A stretch of DNA of 64,000 bases, taken from an uncultured delta proteobacterium (GTDB taxonomy: Bacteria; Desulfobacterota; Desulfovibrionia; Desulfovibrionales; Desulfovibrionaceae). This document shows, in pieces, positions 26,567 through 35,067 of the stretch. Position 1 is the first letter of the stretch; every line of letters begins with the position of its first letter. Where the stretch lies: positions 1-64,000 of the forward strand of contig CAILNX010000047.1 of assembly GCA_903835685.1 (NCBI GenBank), read 5' to 3'. The translations under genes and the position numbers were made by a program. The notes under the pieces were generated by a model. That model saw nothing but the letters and a program-made list of their open reading frames with translations. It was not told the origin of the DNA and made no database searches.

Positions 26567-27406
26567 CTAGAGGGTGAATTCCGAATCCTGGGTTACCCCG
26601 AACACCTCCAGATCCGAACCGGCCTCCTGGGCCAGGCGCTGGCAGTCCGCGACCATGGCGTCCACCCCGGCGTCGTCCCGGTCCTGGTTGTGGTGGTAAA
26701 GCCCGAACCGCTTGACCCCGGCGGCCAGGGCCAGGCGCAGGGCGTCCGGATAGCAGGAATGCCCCCAGCTTTTGGTCTTCCGGTAATCCGCAGGGGTGTA
26801 CTCGGCGTCGTGGATGAAGATGTCCGCGCCCCGGGAGAAATTGGTGTACTCCTCGAAGGTCTTGCCGCCCCGGTGGTGGTGCCCCAGTTCGTTGTCCGTC
26901 AGAAAGACCAGGGAACGGCCGTCCTCGTCAAAACGGAAGCCCGCGCCCAGGTTGGGATGGGACAGGGGGATGGAACTGATGGACACCGAGTCGATGAGCA
27001 GGGACTCGGCGCAGACCCCCTGGTAGTGCACCGCAGCCTCGATCTCCCCGTAGGGCACGGGAAAGTGCGGGGGTTTCATGACCCCGGCCAGGAGCTGCAC
27101 CATATTTCCGGTGGTCATGGGGCAGCCGAAGAGTTCGATGCGGGTGGCGGGGTCGTAGATGGGCTTGAAAAAGGGGAACCCGAGGATATGGTCCCAGTGG
27201 GAATGGGTGAAGAACATGGTGAAGGTGGAGCGCCGCTCCTTTCGGAGCCGGTTGCCCAAGCGGCGGATGCCGCTTCCCGCATCCACGATGATGATCTGAT
27301 CGTTCTTGGTGCGCACCTCAAGGCAGGCCGTATCCCCGCCGTACTTGTCATACTGCGGCCCGGACACGGCTATGGAACCTCTGGCGCCCCAACTACGGAT
27401 GATCAT
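26567..27406 (-). CDS. MBL-fold metallo-hydrolase
   Basis: A 279-residue metallo-beta-lactamase-fold protein. The metal-binding motif HSHWDH (His68, His70, Asp72, His73) follows IIVDAGSGIRRLG; IPLSHPN and DIFIHDAEY supply further ligands. The overall form resembles the phosphodiesterase/beta-lactamase-like hydrolases found beside signalling genes, some of which act on cyclic nucleotides or as PqsE-like thioesterases. The substrate cannot be told from sequence. It lies just upstream of the receiver gene. Confidence 0.82.
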   Translation of the reverse strand: MIIRSWGARGSIAVSGPQYDKYGGDTACLEVRTKNDQIIIVDAGSGIRRLGNRLRKERRSTFTMFFTHSHWDHILGFPFFKPIYDPATRIELFGCPMTTGNMVQLLAGVMKPPHFPVPYGEIEAAVHYQGVCAESLLIDSVSISSIPLSHPNLGAGFRFDEDGRSLVFLTDNELGHHHRGGKTFEEYTNFSRGADIFIHDAEYTPADYRKTKSWGHSCYPDALRLALAAGVKRFGLYHHNQDRDDAGVDAMVADCQRLAQEAGSDLEVFGVTQDSEFTL

Positions 27407-27606
27407 ATCCAGCCCTTGACTTCAGGAGCTTTCCCACCGAGTCAATATCTCCATTCTCCTGGCCCACATATATGTTCCGTAAGGCAAAGGCAACAGATTT
27501 TCGCCCCAGCCCTGGCCCTGCGGGCCGCGCCAGGCCGTCCCAGGCCCCCCTTGCCTTGCCCGGCGAACCTGTGTACCCGGCCGAAAAACCCCAAGGAGCC
27601 GTCAGC

Positions 27607-28398
27607 ATGCATGTCCTGGCCTTGAATTCCTCGCCGCGCGGAAAAAAGGGGGCCACGGGCCGGATGCTTACGGCCCTGACCACGGGCATGGCCAGGGCCG
27701 GAGCCCGGGCCGATGTCCAAGTGGAAACCGTGGACCTGGCCGGGCTGTCCATCGCCCCCTGCCGGGCCTGCTACGCCTGCTGGACCCGGACCCCGGGGGT
27801 CTGCGCCGTCACCGACGACATGGCCCGGGTGCTCGCGTTGTACGCAGAGGCGGACCTGGTGGTCTTCGGCACCCCGCTCTATCACTACACAATGAACGCG
27901 ACCATGAAGCTCTTCCTGGACCGCACCCTGCCCCTGGTGGAGCCCTGGCTCTGCGAGAACCCCCACGCGCCCGGGGTCAGCGGCCATCCCCAGCGCCGGG
28001 AGAAGCCCTTCGCGGCCCTGCTCCTTTCGCCCTGCGGCCTGCCGGAATTCTCCCATTTCGAGTCCCTGGTCCACTATTTCCGGTTCTACGCCGGGCGCAA
28101 CGGCTGGAACTGGCTGGGCGAAATCCTGCGGCATTCGGCCGAGGTCTTGAGCCGCCCGGATACCGCCGCCCGATTCGGGTGGTATTTCGCGCTGCTGGAA
28201 CAGGCCGGGGCCGAGATCATCGCGCACGGCGGCCTTCTCCCGGACACGGCCCAGACCCTGGCCCAGGACCTTTTCCCGGACGGCCCGGCGGCCTTCCGGG
28301 AGCGGGCCAACCACTACTGGGCGGTCACGCGCAAGCGGCACGGCATCGTGGACCCCATTGTGGAGCCCATGGAGCCTGGCCCTGGCGTTGACTTTTGA
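27607..28398 (+). CDS. NADPH-dependent FMN reductase / flavodoxin-family oxidoreductase
   Basis: A 263-residue protein. The N-terminal flavodoxin-like fold shows the FMN phosphate-binding loop LNSSPRGKKGATGRML and FGTPLYHYTMNATMKLFLDR. The motif CRACYACW (about residues 54-61) is the cysteine pair typical of iron-sulfur flavoproteins and related multimeric flavodoxin reductases of anaerobes. The ATG at 27607 follows AAGGAG; a longer frame upstream lacks a ribosome-binding site. Its role is probably redox or detoxification; the substrate is unknown. The following gene starts 25 bases downstream. Confidence 0.82.
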   Translation: MHVLALNSSPRGKKGATGRMLTALTTGMARAGARADVQVETVDLAGLSIAPCRACYACWTRTPGVCAVTDDMARVLALYAEADLVVFGTPLYHYTMNATMKLFLDRTLPLVEPWLCENPHAPGVSGHPQRREKPFAALLLSPCGLPEFSHFESLVHYFRFYAGRNGWNWLGEILRHSAEVLSRPDTAARFGWYFALLEQAGAEIIAHGGLLPDTAQTLAQDLFPDGPAAFRERANHYWAVTRKRHGIVDPIVEPMEPGPGVDF

Positions 28399-28423
28399 GC
28401 CCCTTGGGATAAAGCACAGGGCC

Positions 28424-29185
28424 ATGAGCACTGTCACCGGCCTGGTCCTGACCTTCAACGGCGCGCGCCTTCTGGACAAGTGCCTGGCCTCCCTGTCCTT
28501 TTGCGACACCCTGCTGGTGGTGGACTCCCAGAGCACGGACGAGACCCGGGCCATTGCCGAGGCCCACGGGGCCACGGTCCTGGTGCGACCCTGGGAAGGC
28601 CCCGGCCCCCAGTTCCGCTTCGCCCTGGACCAGGTCGCCACGGACTGGGTGGTCAGCCTGGACCAGGACGAATACCTGACCGACGAACTGCGGGAGAACA
28701 TCATTCGAGCCGTGGGTCAGGACACCGGCCAGGCCGGGTACTACGTGCCCCGCCGCTCCTTCTACTACGACCGCTTCCTCAAGCATTCCGGATGGTATCC
28801 CGACTACCTCCTGCGCCTGTTCCGGGCCGGGAGGATGGACGTGCAGGTGAGCGGCGCGCACTACAGCTTCCACCCCCTGGGTCCCACCGGGCGGCTGGCC
28901 GGGGACATCGTGCACCACCCCTACCGCGACCTGCGCGAGCACCTGGACAAGATCAACGCCTATGCCCAGGCTGCGGCCGACGAGATGCGGGCCAAGGGCA
29001 AAAAGGGCGGACTGACCCGGGCCGTGGCCCACGGGCTGGGGCGCTTCGCCAAGCTCTACCTGCTGAAGCTGGGAATCCTGGACGGCCGGGCCGGGTTCAT
29101 CAATGCCGTGTGCGGGGCCTTCTACGCCTTCCAGAAGTACATCCGGGTGTCCGAGAAGGAAGGGACGGGCGTCGAGCAGGGTTAA
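28424..29185 (+). CDS. family 2 glycosyltransferase, WaaE/KdtX-like
   Basis: A 253-residue GT-A glycosyltransferase: nucleotide-sugar binding at MSTVTGLVLTFNGARLLDKC, VVDSQSTDET, and the DxD-like SLDQDEYLTDEL. The later GWYPDYLLRLFRAG and HPYRDLREHLDKIN are typical of the lipopolysaccharide-core beta-glucosyltransferase family (WaaE/KdtX). It probably adds a sugar to lipopolysaccharide or another envelope glycan. The 3' end overlaps the convergent aminopeptidase gene by four bases. No acceptor can be named. Confidence 0.82.
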   Translation: MSTVTGLVLTFNGARLLDKCLASLSFCDTLLVVDSQSTDETRAIAEAHGATVLVRPWEGPGPQFRFALDQVATDWVVSLDQDEYLTDELRENIIRAVGQDTGQAGYYVPRRSFYYDRFLKHSGWYPDYLLRLFRAGRMDVQVSGAHYSFHPLGPTGRLAGDIVHHPYRDLREHLDKINAYAQAAADEMRAKGKKGGLTRAVAHGLGRFAKLYLLKLGILDGRAGFINAVCGAFYAFQKYIRVSEKEGTGVEQG

Positions 29186-30387
29186 TACTTGAACTCCCCG
29201 TCCTCATACACGCAGACCCGGCTGCCGTCGGCCAGGGTGGCTGTCACCCGCCGGGGCTCGGTGCTGATCATGTCCCAGTGGATGGGCGAGACGTTGAAGC
29301 CCAGTTCGTCGGCCAGCTCCGGGGTCAGTTCGTAGACCGGCCCGGCATAGGTCTCGGGATAGGCCGCGCCCAGGGCCAGATGGCAGTTGCCGAACTCCCC
29401 GCCGTGGTTCTCGTCCAAAAGGGTGTGGGCCATGAACCGGCTGACCTGGGAATGGCGTCGGTCGGTCAGGGAGAACTCCCCCACCTTGCCCGCATTGCGC
29501 ACCGAAGCCACCTGGCGGTTCAAGAAAACCTGGCCGCTCTCGGTCCTGACCCCCACCAGCAGCCCGCCCGCGAACTCCAGCCTGGCCCCCCGGACCACGT
29601 GCCCGTGGCGGATGGAGGGCATGTCCGCGCAAAACACCCCGTGCACCCCCCGCCAGTCCGGGGAGAAATACAGCTCGCAGCCCGGGACATTGTGGCCGTT
29701 CGCCCCCACCCAGCGGCGCTGAAGGCCGGGCTGTACGTGCAGGTCCGCGCCCTCGGACTCCAGGTGAAAGTCCATGGCCTTCAGGCTGTTCAGCCATTTG
29801 GCCACCTCGCCCAACTCCTGGCGGGCCTGCTTCCACTGGCGCACCGGATCGGGTCCGGTGAGATAGCAGGCCCGCAGGACCTGCCGGGCGTACTCGCCGA
29901 AGTCCATGCCTGCGGCCTGGGCCAGGGCCGGGGTGGGATACACGCACACGGTCCAGCCCGCCTCGCCCTTCTGCTTACGCCGCTCAAAAATGCCGCGCGT
30001 GGGCTGGGCGGCCTCGGCGGCCGTGGCCAGGATGCGCGGGTCCACCCGGCTCAAATGGCCCAGGGAGTCCGGGGCCAGGATGGTGATCATGCCGGAAATG
30101 GAGGCGAACAGCTCGGCCTGGCCCGGCCATTGGGACACGAGCTGGCCGAAGCTGCCCTGGTACAACTGGGTCTCCATGGCGCTGGTCATGCGGGCCAGGG
30201 GCACCGGATGCAGATGGGCGGCCAGGAGCCGGGCGTACACGGCCTCGGCCAGGGGCGCGGCGGCCAGATCGAAATGGATGGCCACGGTCTCGGCGTTCTT
30301 GAAGGGCACGGCCCGGGAAGTGGTCAAGGCCCAGAACAGCACGTCGGCGTAATTTTCCAGCTCGTATTCGGAATAGGGGCAATCCAT
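29182..30387 (-). CDS. M29-family aminopeptidase (paralogue 1)
   Basis: A 401-residue M29 (thermophilic aminopeptidase) protein. The dinuclear-metal ligands expected in the family are visible: Glu in CELYFSPD, Glu in GEFSLTD, His in GNCHLALG, and HWD near the C-terminus. The ATG at 30387 has AGGA six bases upstream; a further in-frame start at 30438 would include the leader region of the opposite gene. M29 enzymes remove N-terminal residues from peptides in the cytoplasm. A clear paralogue lies at 35068-36270. Confidence 0.85.
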   Translation of the reverse strand: MDCPYSEYELENYADVLFWALTTSRAVPFKNAETVAIHFDLAAAPLAEAVYARLLAAHLHPVPLARMTSAMETQLYQGSFGQLVSQWPGQAELFASISGMITILAPDSLGHLSRVDPRILATAAEAAQPTRGIFERRKQKGEAGWTVCVYPTPALAQAAGMDFGEYARQVLRACYLTGPDPVRQWKQARQELGEVAKWLNSLKAMDFHLESEGADLHVQPGLQRRWVGANGHNVPGCELYFSPDWRGVHGVFCADMPSIRHGHVVRGARLEFAGGLLVGVRTESGQVFLNRQVASVRNAGKVGEFSLTDRRHSQVSRFMAHTLLDENHGGEFGNCHLALGAAYPETYAGPVYELTPELADELGFNVSPIHWDMISTEPRRVTATLADGSRVCVYEDGEFKY

Positions 30388-30493
30388 GGAGTTCCTGGCC
30401 TTGAAGGCCACAGGCCGCGTGAAGGTGCGCGGGGCCAAAAAACGGCCCCATCCTCATGGACATGTAAGGACCGCCCCGGGCCGGGTCAAGTCC

Positions 30494-30507
30494 GGCACGG
30501 AACTTGC
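30494..30507 (+). promoter_or_regulatory. sigma54 promoter of the cysteine-free protein gene
   Basis: GGCACG (30494-30499) and TTGC (30504-30507) have the exact -24/-12 spacing (GG to GC 11 bases). This predicts transcription from about 30519, 65 bases before the ATG of the gene at 30584. No obvious palindromic activator site like those of the lactate locus was seen just upstream. Confidence 0.7.
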
Positions 30508-30583
30508 CTTTACCAGGGAGAAAATACGCTCACGCGGCAATTCTTTCCGCGTTGAAGCCCAATTTTGAAGCGAGGATACCCGC

Positions 30584-31618
30584 ATGATGGTCCAATCCAC
30601 CTCCGTCTCCATCAGCATCGAGCAGCAATGGCAGGCCCTGGCCGCCCGTCCCCAGGAGGCCACGGACAAGACCGCCTCCACCGACCCGGCCAGCGGGACC
30701 GATATCGCCGCTTCGACCAGCGGGGTCACGGTGCAGCGGGGCTGGGAAAGCGGTTCGGGCGCGGTGAAGAACCTGACCGGCACCTTTGCCGACGAGATGA
30801 CCAAGGCCCTGGCCGGGGTCACCGGCCCGGACGGCAAAACACAGGACCCCACGGACCTGGTGGATTCCCTGACCAAGGCCGTGGACTCCATCCGGGACAT
30901 CGCCGGGGACGGCGCGGCCTCGGCGGCCATGGGCATCCTGCTGAAAAAAGCCAAGTCCGGGACCCTCACCGAGGACTCCATGCGCGACGGCATGCTGGAG
31001 GCCATGAATTTCGTGGACCAGAACGTGGGCGTGGACGCAGGTGACAAGGTCATGAACGTGTTCAACGGCACGGTGAACGACAAGCTCAACGCCTTTTTCA
31101 ACAACGGCAAGGATGAGCATTTCGCCGTGCTGCTCAAAGACGGGACCAACGAGGCCACCTTTGACTCGGCCCGCAGCGCGGCCCAGGCCCTATCCCAGTA
31201 CGCCCAGGCCAACATGAGCGCCGAGGACGCGGCCGCCCTGCCCTCGGCCGACGGGGACCTGTCCACCTTTTTCAAGAATTTCCCGGGCCAGACCTTCAGC
31301 GACTTCCTCAAGTCCGTGAAGGACAAGTCCTCGGCCCAAGCGGCCGATTCGACGAATGCGACGGGCGATACTGCCGCCGCCGACCCCACTGATCCGGCCC
31401 AGGCCGCCACCCTGACGACCACCAGCCTGACCATCCAGATCGAGCGGCTGACCCTGTTCACGGACAGCGGCGAAATCTCGGGCCAGACCGATCCCACCCA
31501 GGCCGGGACCCCGGGCGCGGCCCAGGCCCAGGGCGCATACCCCAAGACCCCCTACGACCTGCTGGCCGCACCGGCCTCCCTGTCCTCCACGGGCCTGGCC
31601 CTGAACATCCCGGTCTAG
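30584..31618 (+). CDS. cysteine-free acidic protein of unknown function, sigma54-driven
   Basis: A 344-residue protein with no cysteine, rich in Ala, Thr, Ser and Asp, and without signal peptide or membrane segment. Low-complexity ends (TDKTASTDPASGTDIAASTS; NATGDTAAADPTDPAQAAT) flank a helical middle (about 60-240). No family is recognised. Absence of cysteine, acidic Thr/Ser-rich flexible ends and a sigma54 promoter resemble proteins exported by the flagellar apparatus, but this is inference only. GAGGA lies eight bases before the ATG, and a strong terminator follows, so it is monocistronic. Confidence 0.75.
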   Translation: MMVQSTSVSISIEQQWQALAARPQEATDKTASTDPASGTDIAASTSGVTVQRGWESGSGAVKNLTGTFADEMTKALAGVTGPDGKTQDPTDLVDSLTKAVDSIRDIAGDGAASAAMGILLKKAKSGTLTEDSMRDGMLEAMNFVDQNVGVDAGDKVMNVFNGTVNDKLNAFFNNGKDEHFAVLLKDGTNEATFDSARSAAQALSQYAQANMSAEDAAALPSADGDLSTFFKNFPGQTFSDFLKSVKDKSSAQAADSTNATGDTAAADPTDPAQAATLTTTSLTIQIERLTLFTDSGEISGQTDPTQAGTPGAAQAQGAYPKTPYDLLAAPASLSSTGLALNIPV

Positions 31619-31644
31619 TTCCGCGAACCGCAACGAATCTTCCG

Positions 31645-31677
31645 GGCCGGTCGCCATACAAGCGGCCGGCCTTTTTC
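31645..31677 (+). terminator. rho-independent terminator after the cysteine-free protein gene
   Basis: GGCCGGTCGC (31645-31654) pairs with GCGGCCGGCC (31662-31671) with one wobble, loop of seven, then five T residues and CATTT. A clear intrinsic terminator. Confidence 0.85.
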
Positions 31678-31738
31678 ATTTCTCCCTCCCCCCAGCCCGG
31701 CCTTTGCCTTCGCGGCCAAGGCCGTGTAGGTTGTCACG

Positions 31739-33409
31739 ATGAAACCCGACGCTTCTTCTTTCCCCGCCTCTCCCGATCCAGACCTGGGCCAAGGCGGAGA
31801 CCGCCGCTGGAACCGCACGGCCCAGGCCGCTGACGCAGGCCTGCGCCTGGACCGCTTCTGGAGCCGGGAACTGGCTGAGGAGAGCGTCTCACGCGAAAAG
31901 ATCAAGGACTGGATCAAGTCCGGGCTGGCCCTGGTGAACAACGAGAAGGTCCTCAAGCCCAACGCCACCTTGGCGGGCGACGAGCAGCTTTCCCTGTGCG
32001 GCGAGGCCCTGGAGAGCGAACTCATCCCCCTGGACCGCGACCTGGACATTCGTTACCAGGACCGGGACCTGGCCATCGTGGCCAAGCCGCCGGGGCTCAC
32101 CGTGCATCCGGCCCCCAGCGTGGGCGAGCCCACCCTGGTGCATACCCTGCTCCATCACTTCCCCCAGATCGCGGGCCTGGACCCGGCCCGGCCGGGCATC
32201 GTGCACCGCCTGGACAAGGACACCTCGGGCCTCATGGCCGTGGCCCTGACCGAGGCCGCCCGCCTGACCCTGGCCGAGGATTTCGCCGAGCGCCGCACGG
32301 TCAAGGCCTACCTAGCCCTGGTCACGGGCCGCCCGCCCGCCCAGGGCATCATCGACGCCCCCTTGGGCCGCCACCCCCGGATCAAGGTGCGCATGGCCGT
32401 GCGCCCCAAGGACGGCCGCGAGGCCCGCTCCACCTTCCGCACCCTGTGGACCACGCCCAAGGGCAAGGCCTCCCTGGTCCTGGTGCGCATCCACACCGGC
32501 CGCACCCACCAGATCCGCGTGCATTTAAGCCACATCGGCCACCCCCTCCTGGGCGACGCCACCTACGGATACAAGCCCGAGGCCCTGCCCGGACTTACCG
32601 TGCCCCGGGTCATGCTCCACTCCTTTTTCCTGGGCCTGACCCACCCCAGAAAACAGACCCCCCTGTCCTTCAGCCTGCCCCCGCCCGGGGATTTCCTGGA
32701 GGTCCTGGCCGCCCTGGCCCGCCGTCCCCTGCGCCTGGGTCTCACGGGTGCGGCCGGAAGCGGCAAGTCCGCCCTTTTGCGCGCCCTGACCGACCTGGGC
32801 CTGCCCTGCTTCAGCGCGGACGCAGCCGTGGCCCGGCTCTACGCCCGGGACGGGGAGGCTTTTGTCCTGCTCACCGGCCGGTTCGGCCCGGACCTGGCCG
32901 CGAAGGACGGCTCGGGCCTGGACCGGGCGCGGCTTCTGAGCCTCATGCGTGGCTCCGAATCGGTTCGGCGGGAGGTCATGGACCTGATCCACCCCCTGGT
33001 GGCCCGCGAGATGGAGCGGTTTTTCCTATCCCAGGCGCGCACCGGGATTATGGCTGCGGAAATTCCCCTGCTCCTGGAGGCGGACCCGTCCTTCAGGCGC
33101 ATGGTGGACCTGGCCGTGGGCGTGTTCTGCCCGGACGAGATGCGCCACGCCCGCCTGCTGGCCCGGGGATCGGCCCCGGACATCCCGGCCCTGCTCGATT
33201 CCTGGCAATGGCCCCAGGCGGACAAGATGCGCGCCTGCCAACTGGTGGTGGACAACTCCGGCCCGCCCGAGGCCCTGCCGGGCAAGGCCCAGGCCCTGGT
33301 CCAGGCCGCCCGGGACCTGATGGCCCACCGGGAGGAACGCTTTCAGGCCTGGCAGGCCGGACTGTGGCCGGAGTTGGCGGCAGAGTTGGAACAGGAGCTT
33401 ATTTCATGA
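31739..33409 (+). CDS. fusion of RluA-family pseudouridine synthase and dephospho-CoA kinase
   Basis: A 556-residue two-enzyme protein. Residues about 35-95 form an S4-like RNA-binding domain. Residues 95-320 are an RluA/RluD-type pseudouridine synthase with the catalytic motif HRLDKDTSG (Asp161), RTVKAYLALV and HTGRTHQIRVHLSHIGHPLL. Residues about 330-530 form a dephospho-CoA kinase (CoaE): Walker A GAAGSGKS at 337-344, FSADAAVARLY, HPLVAREM, EIPLLLEA and VDNSG. One half modifies 23S rRNA uridines; the other makes CoA from dephospho-CoA. No stop or frameshift lies between them. The racemase start overlaps the stop (ATGA). Confidence 0.88.
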   Translation: MKPDASSFPASPDPDLGQGGDRRWNRTAQAADAGLRLDRFWSRELAEESVSREKIKDWIKSGLALVNNEKVLKPNATLAGDEQLSLCGEALESELIPLDRDLDIRYQDRDLAIVAKPPGLTVHPAPSVGEPTLVHTLLHHFPQIAGLDPARPGIVHRLDKDTSGLMAVALTEAARLTLAEDFAERRTVKAYLALVTGRPPAQGIIDAPLGRHPRIKVRMAVRPKDGREARSTFRTLWTTPKGKASLVLVRIHTGRTHQIRVHLSHIGHPLLGDATYGYKPEALPGLTVPRVMLHSFFLGLTHPRKQTPLSFSLPPPGDFLEVLAALARRPLRLGLTGAAGSGKSALLRALTDLGLPCFSADAAVARLYARDGEAFVLLTGRFGPDLAAKDGSGLDRARLLSLMRGSESVRREVMDLIHPLVAREMERFFLSQARTGIMAAEIPLLLEADPSFRRMVDLAVGVFCPDEMRHARLLARGSAPDIPALLDSWQWPQADKMRACQLVVDNSGPPEALPGKAQALVQAARDLMAHREERFQAWQAGLWPELAAELEQELIS

Positions 33410-34107
33410 AAACCATCGGTCTCATCGGGGGCATGAGTTGGGAGTCCTCCCTGCTCTACTACCGGATCATGAACGAGCTGGTGAAGGAGCGCTTGGGGCC
33501 GGTCCACTCCTGCCAGAACCTCATGTACAGCGTGGATTTCGCCGAGGTGGAGGCCCGCCAGACCCAAGGGGACTGGGCCGGGCTCACGGACATGATGATC
33601 TCAGCCGCGCGGCGGCTTCAGCAGGGCGGGGCCGACTGCCTGCTCATTTGCGCCAACACCATGCACAAGACCGCCGAGGCCGTGGAGCGGCACCTGTCCA
33701 TCCCCCTCCTCCACATCGCCGACGCCACGGGCGCGCGTCTGGCCGCCGCAGGCCTGACCCGGGTGGGGCTTTTGGGCACCCGCTACACCATGGAGATGGA
33801 TTTCTACACCGGCCGACTGGCCAAGAAATTCGGCATCCAGACCCTCATTCCCAGCCCCGAGGAACGCGAGACCGTGCACAAGATCATCTACGCCGAACTC
33901 ATTCGGGGGATCGTCCGGCCGCAGTCCCGGCAAGCCTATGCCCGGGTCATGGCCAGCCTGGCCGAACAGGGCGCGCAGGCCATCATCCTGGGCTGCACGG
34001 AAATCCCCCTGCTGGTCCAGGCCGCGGACAGCCCCCTGCCCCTGTACGACACCACCCGCATCCACGCCGAAGCGGCCGTGGACTTTGCCTTGGCCGCAAA
34101 GGCCTGA
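33406..34107 (+). CDS. aspartate/glutamate racemase family protein
   Basis: A 233-residue racemase: MKTIGLIGGMSWESSLLYYR at the N-terminus, first catalytic cysteine Cys82 in ICANTMHK and second Cys197 in LGCTEIPLL. Both acid-base cysteines of the PLP-independent mechanism are therefore present. The type with GGMSWESSLLYYR is close to YgeA/broad-specificity amino-acid racemases. It is translationally coupled to the upstream fusion gene by an ATGA overlap. Confidence 0.9.
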   Translation: MKTIGLIGGMSWESSLLYYRIMNELVKERLGPVHSCQNLMYSVDFAEVEARQTQGDWAGLTDMMISAARRLQQGGADCLLICANTMHKTAEAVERHLSIPLLHIADATGARLAAAGLTRVGLLGTRYTMEMDFYTGRLAKKFGIQTLIPSPEERETVHKIIYAELIRGIVRPQSRQAYARVMASLAEQGAQAIILGCTEIPLLVQAADSPLPLYDTTRIHAEAAVDFALAAKA

Positions 34108-34152
34108 CCAATTTCCGAGGGAGAGACAGGGAAAAGGGACCAGGAAGGGGAT

Positions 34153-34911
34153 CTAGACCTGGACAAGTTCCTGGGGCTGGGCCGGAACTTCGGGAACCAT
34201 GGGCTCCAGACCGGACTGCTCGACGAGCCGGTCCTTTTCGCGCAGGCGCAGGTCCAGGAGCCGGGCCTGGCGGTTGCTGAACCCGCCCAGGTCCAGGCCC
34301 CGGCCGCCGTCGTACACGCCCACGGTGTCCGTGACCAGCTCCACGCTGGCCGCCCGACGGTGGTAGTGGCGAATGTTCAGGAAATCCGACTCGTAACGGC
34401 CCCGAAATCCCCACCCGCCGCAACGCACCACCACCAGTTCCCGGGCCAGACACAGGCACAGCGGATCGATGTTGCACTGCCGGACCACGTCCCGTCCGGG
34501 CTCGACCTCGGGCAGATAGGGCTTTTCATGGGCCAGTTGGGTGTCGATGCGGCCGATGACCATTTCCGGGGCCGGATGGTCCAAGTAGACGTTCAGGGCA
34601 TTGGATTTCAAAATGTTGTCGTCGTCCAGAAAGATGATCCGGTCGCCCTGGGAAATTTTCAGCAGCAGATCCCGGATGCCGTTGCCCCAGTCATTGTCCG
34701 GCCGGAAATCGAAGAAGCGCACGAAGGACGGATGCTCGGGCCGCCTGCCCTTGACCCCGTCAAAGCCCACCAGCATCTCCACCTGATCCGGAGCCAGACG
34801 CGGGGTGGCCCGCAGAACGGCCTCGGCCACGGACTCGACGGCCCGGGCCAAAGCCTTGGGCCTCTTGCCGCAACTCGGCGTGATGATGGAAAATACAATC
34901 TTGGACGTCAT
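34153..34911 (-). CDS. glycosyltransferase family 2 protein
   Basis: A 252-residue GT-A-like protein: VFSIITPSCGKRPKALARAVES at the N-terminus, metal-binding motif IIFLDDDNIL, and an acceptor region with GGWGFRGRYESDF. The short length and lack of a membrane anchor fit soluble transferases of envelope polysaccharides. It is convergent with the racemase gene and lies among further transferases. The donor and acceptor are unknown. Confidence 0.75.
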   Translation of the reverse strand: MTSKIVFSIITPSCGKRPKALARAVESVAEAVLRATPRLAPDQVEMLVGFDGVKGRRPEHPSFVRFFDFRPDNDWGNGIRDLLLKISQGDRIIFLDDDNILKSNALNVYLDHPAPEMVIGRIDTQLAHEKPYLPEVEPGRDVVRQCNIDPLCLCLARELVVVRCGGWGFRGRYESDFLNIRHYHRRAASVELVTDTVGVYDGGRGLDLGGFSNRQARLLDLRLREKDRLVEQSGLEPMVPEVPAQPQELVQV

Positions 34912-35022
34912 GTCCGCGCGCTCCCGTCCCTGGGATCAAAGAAATGAAAGGCTCCGCGCACCTTATCGGTATTTTCCCCTCCCATCTTTACCCATGGGGT
35001 CTAACACCTGGACAGAAAAAGA

Positions 35023-35046
35023 AAAAAGGGGCCGTGGCCCCTTTTT
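35023..35046. terminator. bidirectional terminator downstream of the second M29 aminopeptidase
   Basis: A perfect palindrome AAAAAGGGGCC-GT-GGCCCCTTTTT. On the minus strand the stem is followed by T-rich sequence, which ends the aminopeptidase transcript. Located 22 bases after its stop. Confidence 0.88.
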
Positions 35047-35067
35047 GATAGCGAGAAAAAGAGCGGT

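Noticed and set aside
28480-30555. 691-codon plus-strand frame across the glycosyltransferase and the opposite aminopeptidase
   Set aside because: It runs out of frame through one gene and antisense to the other; the product is low complexity.
31996-33405. Upstream extension of the racemase frame through the fusion gene
   Set aside because: The frame is open but encodes Pro/Gly/Arg-rich noise; the racemase proper begins at 33406 with MKTIGLIGGMS.
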